From positions 1 to 39,359 of the forward strand of contig CANFLS010000026.1 of the NCBI GenBank assembly GCA_947447955.1: a stretch of 39,359 nucleotides of DNA. The letters are read 5' to 3'. The position numbers were made by a program, and so were the translations under genes. How positions within the stretch are numbered: the first letter of the stretch is position 1; each line of letters begins with the position of its first letter. Positions 1-7,526 of the stretch are shown here, in pieces. The notes beneath the pieces were generated by a model. The model saw only the letters and a list, made by a program, of their open reading frames with translations, had not been told where the DNA came from and did no database searches. This stretch comes from Flavobacteriales bacterium (GTDB taxonomy: Bacteria; Bacteroidota; Bacteroidia; NS11-12g; UBA955).

Positions 1-95
<95 letters not shown>

Positions 96-104
96 TAATA
101 AGTC

Positions 105-133
105 AAAAAAGCCTCACTCGTGAGGCTTTTTTT
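105..133 (+). terminator. Rho-independent terminator of the rRNA operon
   Basis: A perfect stem GCCTCAC/GTGAGGC (111-117 with 120-126) with a two-base loop is preceded by six A and followed by seven T, ten bases after the 5S rRNA. The A and T runs extend the stem and make it usable in both directions. Confidence 0.95.
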
Positions 134-440
134 GTTTACAGCTATCGCTCAGCGGGTTGACATTGCTTCGCATGTTGACGGTTTCGCTGCGCTCAACCTG
201 TTGACATCGCTAGTGCGAGTTTAAACTTCGTTGTTTACAGCTTCGCTCCGCTAGTTGACATTGATTAGCAATTTGATACCTTCGGTTGTTTACATCGCTA
301 GCGCGATTTTAAACTTCGCTGTTTACGGCTAAAGCCGGTTTACGCTGCGCTGTTTAATTTTAAGTAGAAACTTCAATGTTAACATTTATAAACCCTCTAA
401 ACGTTTATAAACTCTTTATCTGTTTACGTTTCGCTGTTTA
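134..440 (+). repeat. GTTKAC mini-hairpin array, copy 1
   Basis: The stretch after the rRNA terminator holds no gene. It is a chain of irregular units, each beginning GTTTAC or GTTGAC (for example at 134, 155, 174, 200, 232, 254, 288, 321 and 422). Each is followed by 8-30 bases that often form a tiny hairpin, such as ATCGCTAGCGCGAT or GGCTAAAGCC. A second copy in the same orientation lies at 2932-3053 and shares long near-identical stretches with it. TTTATAAAC repeats follow the array up to about 507. Function unknown. Confidence 0.8.
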
Positions 441-490
441 ATTATTAGTAAGTACTTCAAAAAGAACTTTTATAAACGCTTATAAACTCC

Positions 491-1345
491 CTAAGCGTTT
501 ATAAACCTAAAAATACGTCTAACCAACTCCGTTCGTTTGAATTTATCAGTGTCTATATCAAAATATGATTTTTGTTTCTCTACTGTCATGAAACCGAACC
601 AAAGAAAAAACCTATCATATGTCCGAACACCATAACATCTATAAAACTGTCGTTCGGGAGTTGTGTAACTGTGTTCGAATAACGTGATAAATATTGGAAA
701 TGCTTTTAAATATTTGTCTGCGTACAATTCTATATATTGAGGTTGATCGCCAAACTTATCAAGTATAATTATTGAAAAAGCCCAAGCAAGTTGACCGATT
801 GGTTCCTCTGGATAACCGTCATTATAGCTCCACGAAAATTTTTCTGTAAATGCTTTAAAAAATTGTTTGAAAATCTGTAATCGGTTATTTGTCTCAAGCA
901 ATTTTGTACCAGTTTTTGTTAAGGTAAGTTTACCATTGGTTTTTTTTACAAGTCCAGCAAGTTCCGCGGTCAGTCTTGCACTCTTAATTGCAATACAATC
1001 GTCTTCTTTCCAAAGTTTTGTTAATCCACTTTCAATGTGTTCGTCAAGTAGAAATCTTTTGTCATATAGTTCTACCATTACTTTTTTTGGCAATGCTCCG
1101 AGTGGTGTCAATTTGATTTGTTTATCACGATAGATAATTTTTAGAAACTCTTCAGCTATCCGAAATAGCGGAATTTGATCTAGAGTTTCATCGCCTATAT
1201 CATCACGAAACTGAACTGGAGATTTTTCGCCAAAAGTATCGTAAACCAACTCGTGAATTTCTGACGGTGAAAGTCCTAAAAAATCGTCCATCGGAGAGTT
1301 GTTCCGATGATAAATGTTTGGTTCTATGTTGTTTGGTAATTTCAT
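491..1345 (-). CDS. Hypothetical protein, possible winged-helix segment
   Basis: This 284-residue protein belongs to no family I can name with certainty. I chose the ATG at 1345 because the longer reading frame to 1375 would need a TTG start. It has no signal peptide or membrane segment. Around residues 75-95 it carries an IKLTPLGALPKKV stretch, and near residue 140 a GKLTLTKTGTKLL stretch. Such paired LT-x-x-G motifs are seen in winged-helix wings and in proteins related to plasmid pRiA4b ORF-3; that link is an inference. The C-terminal third is rich in aromatic residues. It is the last gene of a minus-strand trio lying between two related repeat arrays, an accessory setting. No promoter of its own is evident. 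Confidence 0.6.
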   Translation of the reverse strand: MKLPNNIEPNIYHRNNSPMDDFLGLSPSEIHELVYDTFGEKSPVQFRDDIGDETLDQIPLFRIAEEFLKIIYRDKQIKLTPLGALPKKVMVELYDKRFLLDEHIESGLTKLWKEDDCIAIKSARLTAELAGLVKKTNGKLTLTKTGTKLLETNNRLQIFKQFFKAFTEKFSWSYNDGYPEEPIGQLAWAFSIIILDKFGDQPQYIELYADKYLKAFPIFITLFEHSYTTPERQFYRCYGVRTYDRFFLWFGFMTVEKQKSYFDIDTDKFKRTELVRRIFRFINA

Positions 1346-1488
1346 TATTGTACTATAGTAATTTAATTTCTGCAAACGTTTTTGTGCCTTGCGCCGTTTT
1401 TTGCTTGTCCAAGTTATGCATTTAAGTGTTAACTCGCAAAATATGGAGCAAGACTGCTGTTACGTGCTGGTGGCGGCACACAACTTTG

Positions 1489-1998
1489 TCAGTTTAGGTT
1501 TAATGTGTACAACCAATACTTTTTTTCGAACAGTGGAGGAATTTCTTCGAGAACTTTAAACCCAATGCTTTCGTATATATGTCTTGCTGCGTCCATGAAC
1601 TCAGAAGTATGGAGCGCAATTATCTTTTCATTATTTTCCTTTGCAAAGTTAATACACATTTTGGTTAGCGCTTTTGCAATTCCTTGTCCACGATATTTTG
1701 GATTAACACCAACCATTCTAATATAAGACCATTCCGTTTTGAAAAGGTCTGTCGGATTACCACTAAGAATAACATAGGCTACGCCAATTATTTTGTCGTT
1801 GTCGAGACACACGAAACATTTCGCGATATTTAGAATGTCTACAAATCTTTGTCTGTTTTGATGATTGCTACTAAATGTCGCCCAGTTGTCCGGTGTCAAA
1901 GCGTTTTGGAATTGTCCGTATGCGATGATATGGAGGTCTTGTAATTGGTCAACGTCGTCAATTGTCCCGATGCGATAATTTAAATTGTGATTTGTCAT
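1489..1998 (-). CDS. GNAT family N-acetyltransferase
   Basis: This 169-residue protein is a GCN5-related N-acetyltransferase, which moves an acetyl group from acetyl-CoA to an amine. The acetyl-CoA binding motif A is clear: VGVNPKYRGQGIAKAL, with the Q/R-x-x-G-x-G/A loop, preceded by beta strands (FVCLDNDKIIGVAYV). A typical C-terminal ARHIYESIGFKVLEE follows. The substrate cannot be told. I start it at the ATG at 1998. A longer frame opens at 2127, but its first 43 residues read through an attC-like spacer and do not resemble a GNAT domain. It lies between two other accessory genes on the same strand. Confidence 0.85.
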   Translation of the reverse strand: MTNHNLNYRIGTIDDVDQLQDLHIIAYGQFQNALTPDNWATFSSNHQNRQRFVDILNIAKCFVCLDNDKIIGVAYVILSGNPTDLFKTEWSYIRMVGVNPKYRGQGIAKALTKMCINFAKENNEKIIALHTSEFMDAARHIYESIGFKVLEEIPPLFEKKYWLYTLNLN

Positions 1999-2013
1999 TA
2001 CGAAATCTTTTTT

Positions 2014-2113
2014 GTCTAACGGAATTGTCCCGTCACTTGCAGAACGGTTTGAGGCTTTGCAAAGGTGGCGATTTTCACCACGAAACCCCGCTTTTTGGGT
2101 AGGGTTGTTATGT
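2014..2113 (-). other. attC-like cassette spacer
   Basis: On the minus strand the spacer after the metalloprotease gene begins with ACATAAC and ends, just before the GNAT gene, with GTTAGAC. The second fits the integron R' core consensus GTTRRRY exactly; the first fits RYYYAAC with one mismatch. Between them is a stem GTGGTGA/TCGCCAC. The length of 100 bases suits attC sites. No integron integrase is present in the window, so this is suggestive only. Confidence 0.35.
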
Positions 2114-2128
2114 GCTGCTTTTCTCATT

Positions 2129-2842
2129 CTATGGCATTATACATTGTCCGAATTTAATTAGCCAAAGATAATATCCTAAAATCCCACCTATAAGTCCTGA
2201 AATTAAAAATGTCATTATTACATTCTTTGGTAAGAAACGTAAAACGATAGCAAAAATGCTAATTCCAATTAATCCTGTTGCCAATTGAATTGTCCAAATA
2301 TTAATGTGCAAGTGTCTTGCAAGTTGTATTTCGTCAACGCTTACTGAAGGTTGTCCTTTTAAGAGAAGCGACATGACAACCATAAATAAATTTGAAACTT
2401 GTCTTAACCAAAATAATGACATAAATACAAGTGTCCAACCCCGAAAATGAACTTGGTCGGAGGTGATAAACCTTTTTCGATAAACTAGCAATAGCATAAA
2501 ACCTATTGAGCCAGTTAAAATTGTCTCCAAGGGGCCACCTAATATTATCCAAAAAGTGTCAGACTGGTATTTTTGAACTGCTTTTTCATATTTATCTTTT
2601 CCTGGAAACGCTAAATCGTTTTTAATTTCATTGGAATATTTTCCATAGGTGTCTTTAAAGTATTCATTAAAGTCATCGTCCCAGTAAGTTGAACTTTGAT
2701 AATCTATACTTGCTTCATACCCCAATAATTTTGATACTGAATAATGTCCAAATTCGTGTGTTAAAATTCCAACAACAGTCATTAGAATAAATGTCATTAT
2801 TAAATAAATAGAAAGTTTAAAGTCAAATTTCAGATAATTCAT
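2129..2842 (-). CDS. Membrane zinc metalloprotease-like protein (M50-type)
   Basis: This 237-residue protein has five or so hydrophobic segments. The first contains ILTHEFGHYSVSKLLGY, a perfect HExxH zinc motif placed inside a membrane helix, as in site-2 proteases (family M50). After a 70-residue loop rich in Asp, Lys and Tyr, a second segment begins IILGGPLETILTGS, similar to the GGP(L/I)xN segment of M50 enzymes. The distal NPDG-type zinc ligand motif is not obvious, so it may be a divergent M50-like protein. The start is the ATG at 2842. It is first in the minus-strand accessory trio and is followed two bases later by the attC-like spacer region. Confidence 0.7.
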   Translation of the reverse strand: MNYLKFDFKLSIYLIMTFILMTVVGILTHEFGHYSVSKLLGYEASIDYQSSTYWDDDFNEYFKDTYGKYSNEIKNDLAFPGKDKYEKAVQKYQSDTFWIILGGPLETILTGSIGFMLLLVYRKRFITSDQVHFRGWTLVFMSLFWLRQVSNLFMVVMSLLLKGQPSVSVDEIQLARHLHINIWTIQLATGLIGISIFAIVLRFLPKNVIMTFLISGLIGGILGYYLWLIKFGQCIMP

Positions 2843-2931
2843 GCTGTTTTTTAAAGTTGCACTTAACTAGATTACATACGAATGTATATTAAAATCATTT
2901 AAAAACAAACACTTATGGAACTAACTCAACT

Positions 2932-3053
2932 TGTTGACGGTCTCGCTGCGCTCAACCTGTTGACATCGCTAGCACGAGTTGACATCGCTAGCGCGAGTTT
3001 AAACTTCGTTGTTTACGGCTAAAGCCTGTTTACGCTTCGCTGTTTAATTTTTA
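2932..3053 (+). repeat. GTTKAC mini-hairpin array, copy 2
   Basis: This is a shorter version of the array at 134-440 in the same orientation. From the GTTGAC at 2932 it matches 173-237 closely, then 295-370, including the hairpins ATCGCTAGCGCGA and GGCTAAAGCC and the tail GCTTCGCTGTTTAATTTT. It carries an extra GTTGACATCGCTAGC unit. The two arrays enclose the three accessory genes. Confidence 0.85.
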
Positions 3054-3071
3054 CTAGGAACTCAAAACAAC

Positions 3072-3092
3072 CCTTATAAACTTTTATAAACC
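3072..3092 (+). repeat. TTATAAAC short repeats
   Basis: Two copies of CTTATAAAC/CTTTTATAAAC sit between the GTTKAC array and the 9-bp tandem repeats. The same octamer recurs before other genes at 385-507, 38019-38048 and 38513-38555, always in intergenic DNA. Confidence 0.6.
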
Positions 3093-3099
3093 CTAAAAT

Positions 3100-3207
3100 T
3101 TGTCTAATCTGTCTAATCTGTCTAACCAGTCTAATCTGTCTAATCTGTCTAATCTGTCTAATCTGTCTAATCTGTCTAATCTGTCTAATCTGTCTAATCC
3201 GTCTAAC
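3100..3207 (+). repeat. 9-bp tandem repeat GTCTAATCT, about 12 copies
   Basis: About twelve head-to-tail copies of GTCTAATCT lie upstream of the gene at 3228, with small changes (GTCTAACCA, GTCTAATCC). Because the unit is a multiple of three, the complementary strand has an open frame encoding a repeated Arg-Gln-Ile; I regard that as spurious. Related GATTAGACR copies occur at 6899-6940, and single copies at 38487-38494. Confidence 0.9.
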
Positions 3208-3215
3208 CTTTTCAT

Positions 3216-3223
3216 TACCTTTG
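3216..3223 (+). promoter_or_regulatory. Candidate promoter -7 box TACCTTTG
   Basis: TACCTTTG fits the Bacteroidota TAnnTTTG consensus and ends four bases before the ATG at 3228. If used, transcription would begin at or next to the start codon, giving a leaderless mRNA. No convincing -33 TTTG is seen, because that position falls in the 9-bp repeats. Confidence 0.45.
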
Positions 3224-3227
3224 TGCA

Positions 3228-3944
3228 ATGATTCATTCAGGTACTATCTTAACGAAAAAACGACATTCAAATAGCCCGAATCACACTTTCGGTGATGTGT
3301 ACATAGACGATAAAGTTTTTACCGTAAAAAAATCGGTTTACGAAAAGTACCATGTTGGCGATATAGTAGATTACTCCTATACCAATCATGTGAGTTTCTC
3401 TGGTGTACAATTTCATAATTTATCGCATATTGAAAAAACAAATCAAGTTCCTATTGTTGCCGATTTAACTAAAATTGTAGTAAAAGCAAACCAACAAGAA
3501 ATTGAATTTTATGATAATCAAACGTCTAAATTCTTTTTTTGGATCAATGTTGTATTTGTGAGTTTCATCTTCTTCTTCGTTGAAATGTATTTTCTCGCCA
3601 GATTTAACTTAGATACCCAACTTCAAACTGTTATTGGTGCGAAATTCTTTTTGCCAAAGATATTTTTGGTATTTTTTGTATTGAATTTTTTATGCTTCAA
3701 TCCTTTGTTAAGGAAACGAAAATTTCAAAAGCTAAAGTCCCTCGAGAAAACGATATTAAAAACACAAGCCATTGAATTTGTTCAGGAAAATGATTCCGAT
3801 GTTTGTTTTATTTCCTATCTTGAAAACGGACAAAAACAACAGCAACAAATTACAATGGATATCTTTCACAAAATCAAAACATATCCATTGATAGAAATTG
3901 CATTCTTGAACCATCATTGTTTGTACAATATAGTTGGTATTTAA
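3228..3944 (+). CDS. Hypothetical inner-membrane protein with two helices
   Basis: I do not recognise this 238-residue protein. The N-terminal 85 residues are soluble and beta-rich (FGDVYIDDKVFTVKKSVYEKYHVGDIVDYSYT), resembling a small barrel where a lipid- or ligand-interacting domain could sit. Two membrane helices follow at about residues 103-125 and 140-160. A basic segment (LLRKRKFQKLKSLEKT) and a C-terminal soluble domain of about 60 residues follow them. Codon use is AT-rich like its neighbours. It has no operon partner; TetR starts 185 bases later behind its own promoter. The start is fixed by the ATG at 3228, just after the 9-bp repeat array. Confidence 0.65.
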   Translation: MIHSGTILTKKRHSNSPNHTFGDVYIDDKVFTVKKSVYEKYHVGDIVDYSYTNHVSFSGVQFHNLSHIEKTNQVPIVADLTKIVVKANQQEIEFYDNQTSKFFFWINVVFVSFIFFFVEMYFLARFNLDTQLQTVIGAKFFLPKIFLVFFVLNFLCFNPLLRKRKFQKLKSLEKTILKTQAIEFVQENDSDVCFISYLENGQKQQQQITMDIFHKIKTYPLIEIAFLNHHCLYNIVGI

Positions 3945-4073
3945 TTAAAACTATTCTAGTAAGCAGTTTTTGTGTGTTTACCTAAAGTATAGAAAATGCG
4001 TCGGAATTGGATAGTTACCTATTTGATATTTTTCTAATGCATTTTCGGCCATAGATATACTTAATTATTTTAT

Positions 4074-4103
4074 TTTGATAATCAAATTATTGTTTTATAT
4101 TTG
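4074..4103 (+). promoter_or_regulatory. Promoter of the paa regulator operon
   Basis: A -33 TTTG at 4074-4077 is followed after 18 bases by the -7 box TATATTTG at 4096-4103. This is close to the Bacteroidota consensus (TTTG, 19-20 bases, TAnnTTTG). The TetR-type operator lies directly downstream. Confidence 0.7.
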
Positions 4104-4107
4104 CAAT

Positions 4108-4123
4108 ACTAACAAGCGTTAGT
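4108..4123 (+). promoter_or_regulatory. TetR-type operator ACTAAC-N4-GTTAGT
   Basis: A perfect inverted repeat, ACTAAC AAGC GTTAGT, sits between the -7 box and the ATG of the TetR-type gene, where bound repressor would block transcription. TetR regulators commonly bind such short-arm palindromes, so autorepression of the whole paa cluster is likely. A half-site ACTAAC recurs at the 3' end of the regulator gene, before paaA. Confidence 0.7.
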
Positions 4124-4129
4124 TAGTGT

Positions 4130-4705
4130 ATGTCGCCACGAAAGCTAGAAATATTTCAAACTGCGCTATCCCTCATGAAATCAAAGGGATATGCGAATAC
4201 CACCATGCGTGATATTGCATCGGCAGTGAATATGGAAGCGGCAAGTTTGTACAACCATATTACATCTAAAGAAGATCTTTTGGCAATTACTTGCTTTGAT
4301 CTTGCCGATCAATTTGAAAAAGGTATTCTAGAAGTGAACGATATTTACTTCGATGCCAAAGAGAAATTAAGAATGGCCATTGAAGCACATACGCAAATAT
4401 TGACAACCAACCTCGATGCGTCTTATGTATTTATTCACGAATGGAAACATTTATCTGCCGATAAATTAACTGAATTTAAAAATCGCCGTAACCAATATGA
4501 AAATGGCTTTATAGAGATTTTAAAACTTGGTGAAAATGAAGGTGTTTTTAATGATGTGGATGAAAAATTTGTGGTAATTACCATTTTGTCAACTTTGAAT
4601 GCAACAATTGAATGGTACAAACCCAATGGCGCATTTACACCGAAACAAGTAGCAAATAAACTTTCAGATTTTATCCTTAACGGATTACTCAATACAAAAA
4701 ACTAA
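4130..4705 (+). CDS. TetR/AcrR family regulator, likely PaaR-like
   Basis: This 191-residue protein has the TetR fold. The N-terminal helix-turn-helix is at residues 10-50 (GYANTTMRDIASAVNMEAASLYNHITSK, the usual T-x-R-x-I-A ... LYxHF pattern). The C-terminal helical ligand domain resembles the TetR_C_33 type found in acyl-CoA-responsive regulators. It is the first gene of the cluster and lies 33 bases upstream of paaA, behind a promoter with a palindromic operator. By analogy with PaaR proteins it probably represses the paa genes until phenylacetyl-CoA binds. The ligand is inferred from context only. Confidence 0.85.
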   Translation: MSPRKLEIFQTALSLMKSKGYANTTMRDIASAVNMEAASLYNHITSKEDLLAITCFDLADQFEKGILEVNDIYFDAKEKLRMAIEAHTQILTTNLDASYVFIHEWKHLSADKLTEFKNRRNQYENGFIEILKLGENEGVFNDVDEKFVVITILSTLNATIEWYKPNGAFTPKQVANKLSDFILNGLLNTKN

Positions 4706-4738
4706 CAAATTATTTAAAAAATTTAAACTCGAAAATAT

Positions 4739-5731
4739 ATGTACGGAAACGGTTATGTAGACCCGGAAAATAAGATCACCAACAGCATTACTGCAAATGA
4801 AGATCCTATTAAATTAGCAGAATTCGAATCTAGAATTGCTGCTGGCGACAAAATTGAACCAATGGACTGGATGCCTGCTGAATACAAAAAGCAACTCGTT
4901 CGTATGATTGAGCAACATGCCCATTCTGAAATTATTGGTGCACTTCCTGAAGGAACATGGATTACCCGTGCTCCAGGTTTTCGCCGTAAATTGGCGTTGA
5001 TGGCCAAAGTACAAGACGAAGTGGGTCATGGTCAATTGTTGTACAGCGCTGCCGAAACCTTAGGTAAAAGCAGAGAAGCAATGACAAACGATTTAATTAC
5101 CGGTAAAAGCAAATATAGCAACGTGTTTAACTACCCAGCAAAAACTTGGGCAGATAGCGCTGTGATTGCTTGGTTGATTGATGCAGGTGCAATTGTAAAC
5201 CAATTGGCAAATAGCAAAGGTAGTTACGGTCCATATTGCCGTGCACTTGATCGCATTTGTGCTGAAGAGTCTTTCCATTTGAAATACGGACACGACAATG
5301 TGGTATTCTTGGCAACAGGAACCCCTGTGCAACGTGCCATGGTGCAAGATGCATTAAACCGTTGGTGGGAACCAATTATGCACTTCTTTGGTCCTCCAGA
5401 TAAAGAATCTATCCACTCTGAAACATTGATGCGTTGGAAAGTAAAAATGGGTTCTAACGATGATATGAGAAACATGTTCTTGGATATGTATGTTCCTAAA
5501 ATTTGGGATTTGGGATTAACCCTACCTGATCCAAATCTTCACAAAAATGAAGAAACAGGTCGTTGGGAATACACGGAGCCAAATTGGGAAGTATTTAAAC
5601 AAGTAATTAACGGAAATGGTCCATGTAACAAGGAGCGTTTGGCTGTTCGTAGAAAAGCGGAAGAAAACGGCCGTTGGGTGCGTAAGGCTTTGGCTAAGCC
5701 AACCGAAAAATATGTTACACCACTTTCTTAA
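4739..5731 (+). CDS. paaA: 1,2-phenylacetyl-CoA epoxidase, catalytic subunit PaaA
   Basis: This is the oxygenase alpha subunit of the phenylacetyl-CoA epoxidase, which forms the ring-1,2-epoxide in aerobic phenylacetate degradation. The 330-residue length is typical. Carboxylate-bridged di-iron ligands are visible: E in the [13 protein letters not shown] region, [17 protein letters not shown] (ExxH), and [17 protein letters not shown] (ExxxH). The C-terminal part ([21 protein letters not shown]) is also characteristic. paaB follows after 12 bases. Cofactor reduction would need PaaE, which is not in this window. Confidence 0.97.
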   Translation: MYGNGYVDPENKITNSITANEDPIKLAEFESRIAAGDKIEPMDWMPAEYKKQLVRMIEQHAHSEIIGALPEGTWITRAPGFRRKLALMAKVQDEVGHGQLLYSAAETLGKSREAMTNDLITGKSKYSNVFNYPAKTWADSAVIAWLIDAGAIVNQLANSKGSYGPYCRALDRICAEESFHLKYGHDNVVFLATGTPVQRAMVQDALNRWWEPIMHFFGPPDKESIHSETLMRWKVKMGSNDDMRNMFLDMYVPKIWDLGLTLPDPNLHKNEETGRWEYTEPNWEVFKQVINGNGPCNKERLAVRRKAEENGRWVRKALAKPTEKYVTPLS

Positions 5732-5743
5732 TCCCTCAAAAAA

Positions 5744-6121
5744 ATGAACATAATTAGTTTAGATCCAAGGGTAACCCGTTCTCACATTGATGAAAATACC
5801 CAAGAGGGAATTGCAAATCCTTTGGAGCATTTTCAAACCTACGAAGTGTTTGAACAAAAGAAAAGAGGCACTCACCATATTCACGTTGGAAGCGTTCATG
5901 CACCAAGTGCTGAAATGGCGGTGATTTTTGCAAAAGAACAATATTCTCGCCGTGGTCAATGTGTGAATTTGTGGGTGGTGAAAACAGCCGATGTATTTGC
6001 AACAGAGTATGAAGATTCAGATATTTTCGATACCATTTCTGATAAAACTTACCGCGAGCCAGAAGCTTACAAAGTAATTGATAGAATTCAAGCATTTAAA
6101 GAACGTCAAAAAGCAAATTAA
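5744..6121 (+). CDS. paaB: 1,2-phenylacetyl-CoA epoxidase subunit PaaB
   Basis: PaaB is a small subunit needed to hold the epoxidase complex together. The 125-residue protein contains the family core YEVFEQKKRGTHHIHVGSVHAPSAEMA and ARYGQ-like YSRRGQCVNLWVV. It is somewhat longer than the proteobacterial form (about 95 residues) because of an N-terminal extension of about 30 residues. paaC starts five bases after its stop. The start is preceded by ATCCCTCAAAAAAATGAAC, a 19-base string repeated exactly at the pruA start. Confidence 0.95.
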   Translation: MNIISLDPRVTRSHIDENTQEGIANPLEHFQTYEVFEQKKRGTHHIHVGSVHAPSAEMAVIFAKEQYSRRGQCVNLWVVKTADVFATEYEDSDIFDTISDKTYREPEAYKVIDRIQAFKERQKAN

Positions 6122-6126
6122 CAATC

Positions 6127-6894
6127 ATGGAATTTACAGATAAACATGTACAAGGTTTAAAAGACCTGCTATATAAAATGGCTGATGATTTGTTAATCAT
6201 TGGACACAGAAACAGTGAATGGACAGGATTGGGACCAGTATTGGAAGAAGATATTGCTTTTTCGAGTATGGCTCAAGATAAAGTGGGTCAATCTTTGGCA
6301 TTGTATGAAATCTTACACCAATTGGGTGAAAGCGATCCAGATACAGTTGCTTTTACAAGAAATGCACCCCAGTTTCACTGTTCTCAATTGGTTGAATTGC
6401 CAATAGGAGAGTATGATTTTTCGTTGGTGCGTCATTTCTTTTTTGACCATGCCGATGCCATTCGTTTCGATATGCTTGCAACAACGGTAGTTGAACCATT
6501 GCAAATGGTTGCGAAGAAATTTCGTGGCGAAATTAAATACCACACCATGCATGCAGATATTTGGATGAAGCAGTTGGGTGAATCTGATGAAGCAAAAATG
6601 AGAATTCAAAACACAATCAATGAAGTGTTTCCATTTGCATTAGGTATGTTTGAACCATCTGAATTTGAAGCGGAATTGATAGAAGCAGGAATTTTTGATG
6701 GAGAGTTCGCTTTGCGTGAAAAATGGTTGAACAAAGTAGTTCCATTGTTGGAATCTTTCGGGTACACCGTTCCAAATGCAGAAACCATCATTCCTGAATT
6801 CGGTGGAAGAAAAGGCCAACACACAGAACACTTACAACCACTATTGGATGAAATGACAGAAGTTTTTGCCATTGATCCAGGTGCGGAGTGGTAA
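6127..6894 (+). CDS. paaC: 1,2-phenylacetyl-CoA epoxidase, structural subunit PaaC
   Basis: This 255-residue subunit is the ferritin-like partner of PaaA and forms the PaaAC heterodimer core. Family features include LLIIGHRNSEWTGLGPVLEEDIAFSSMAQDKVGQS near the N-terminus and KYHTMHADIWMKQLG in the middle. The di-iron ligand set is incomplete, as usual for PaaC, which is structural. It is the third gene of the tight paaABC run. A 105-base gap with GATTAGAC repeats and a perfect palindrome separates it from paaD. Confidence 0.96.
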   Translation: MEFTDKHVQGLKDLLYKMADDLLIIGHRNSEWTGLGPVLEEDIAFSSMAQDKVGQSLALYEILHQLGESDPDTVAFTRNAPQFHCSQLVELPIGEYDFSLVRHFFFDHADAIRFDMLATTVVEPLQMVAKKFRGEIKYHTMHADIWMKQLGESDEAKMRIQNTINEVFPFALGMFEPSEFEAELIEAGIFDGEFALREKWLNKVVPLLESFGYTVPNAETIIPEFGGRKGQHTEHLQPLLDEMTEVFAIDPGAEW

Positions 6895-6898
6895 TTCG

Positions 6899-6963
6899 GG
6901 ATTAGACGGATTAGACAGGTTAGACGGATTAGACAGATTATCCCGAAAGCTTTCGGGAAGATT
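6899..6963 (+). repeat. GATTAGACR repeats plus 18-bp palindrome
   Basis: Between paaC and paaD lie four or five copies of GATTAGACR, followed by the perfect palindrome TCCCGAAAGCTTTCGGGA (6941-6958). The block GATTAGAC...TTA-palindrome-AGATT recurs inverted at 38458-38494. The palindrome could form a stable hairpin and partly terminate paaABC transcription, but it lacks a T-run. Confidence 0.85.
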
Positions 6964-6999
6964 AGTTTTATGAACGTTCAATATTGAATATCAAATTAA

Positions 7000-7479
7000 A
7001 TGACAGAAAAAATTAAATCCATATTGGAAACCGTCATGGATCCGGAGATCCCTACCTTGTCTATTGTAGACTTGGGAATAGTTACAGGGATTATATCAGA
7101 AACAGAGGGGCAGGCGCATATCAAGCTTACCCCTACATTTTCTGGTTGTCCGGCCCTGAAAATCATGGAAACCATGGTGCACGATAAACTCATTGAAGAG
7201 GGTTACACCGATGTGAAAGTCCATACTTCGTTTGATGTACAATGGAATTCTAACATGATTTCTGATAAAGGATTGGCCGCCCTTAAAAAACACGGTTTGG
7301 CACCGCCGCCGAAACACGATGGTTACTTTGAACTCGATGTTTTAAGCGATACTCCTTGTCCGTTGTGCGATTCAAGAAACACCACAATGAGCACCCCGTT
7401 TGGACCAACGCTTTGCAGAAGCATGCACTATTGCAATAATTGCAAAAATGCTTTTGAGGGATTTAAGCCTGTTGGCTAA
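7000..7479 (+). CDS. paaD: Phenylacetate-CoA oxygenase assembly protein PaaD
   Basis: PaaD is thought to help assemble or load the iron centre of the epoxidase system. The 159-residue protein has an N-terminal MIP18/DUF59 domain (VMDPEIPTLSIVDLGIVTGI and LTPTFSGCPALKIMETMV). Its C-terminal zinc-ribbon segment has paired cysteines, CPLC and CNNC, plus LCRSMHYC. That C-terminal extension separates PaaD from general SufT-type proteins. It is part of the paa cluster but lies 105 bases after paaC. Confidence 0.93.
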   Translation: MTEKIKSILETVMDPEIPTLSIVDLGIVTGIISETEGQAHIKLTPTFSGCPALKIMETMVHDKLIEEGYTDVKVHTSFDVQWNSNMISDKGLAALKKHGLAPPPKHDGYFELDVLSDTPCPLCDSRNTTMSTPFGPTLCRSMHYCNNCKNAFEGFKPVG

Positions 7480-7526
7480 AATCAACTTTTGATTTACCTT
7501 TTGATGTATAACCGTATTCAGTAGGT

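Noticed and set aside
1999-2127. N-terminal extension of the GNAT protein to the ATG at 2127
   Set aside because: The 43 extra residues are basic and low in hydrophobic pattern, and the DNA is the attC-like spacer with a hairpin; the ATG at 1998 starts a normal GNAT domain.
3100-3207. Possible CRISPR array
   Set aside because: The units are 9 bases with no unique spacers, so this is a simple tandem repeat. No cas genes are present.
3019-3228. A 69-codon minus-strand frame with Arg-Gln-Ile repeated about ten times
   Set aside because: The frame exists because the 9-bp DNA repeat is a multiple of three and lacks stops; it runs through two other repeat families and covers the promoter of the next gene.
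5754-6095. A 113-codon minus-strand frame inside paaB
   Set aside because: Shadow of a conserved gene; it has the composition of antisense reading and no start context.
6941-6958. Rho-independent terminator at the TCCCGAAAGCTTTCGGGA palindrome
   Set aside because: The palindrome is strong but neither copy is followed by a T-run, and both lie inside likely operons.
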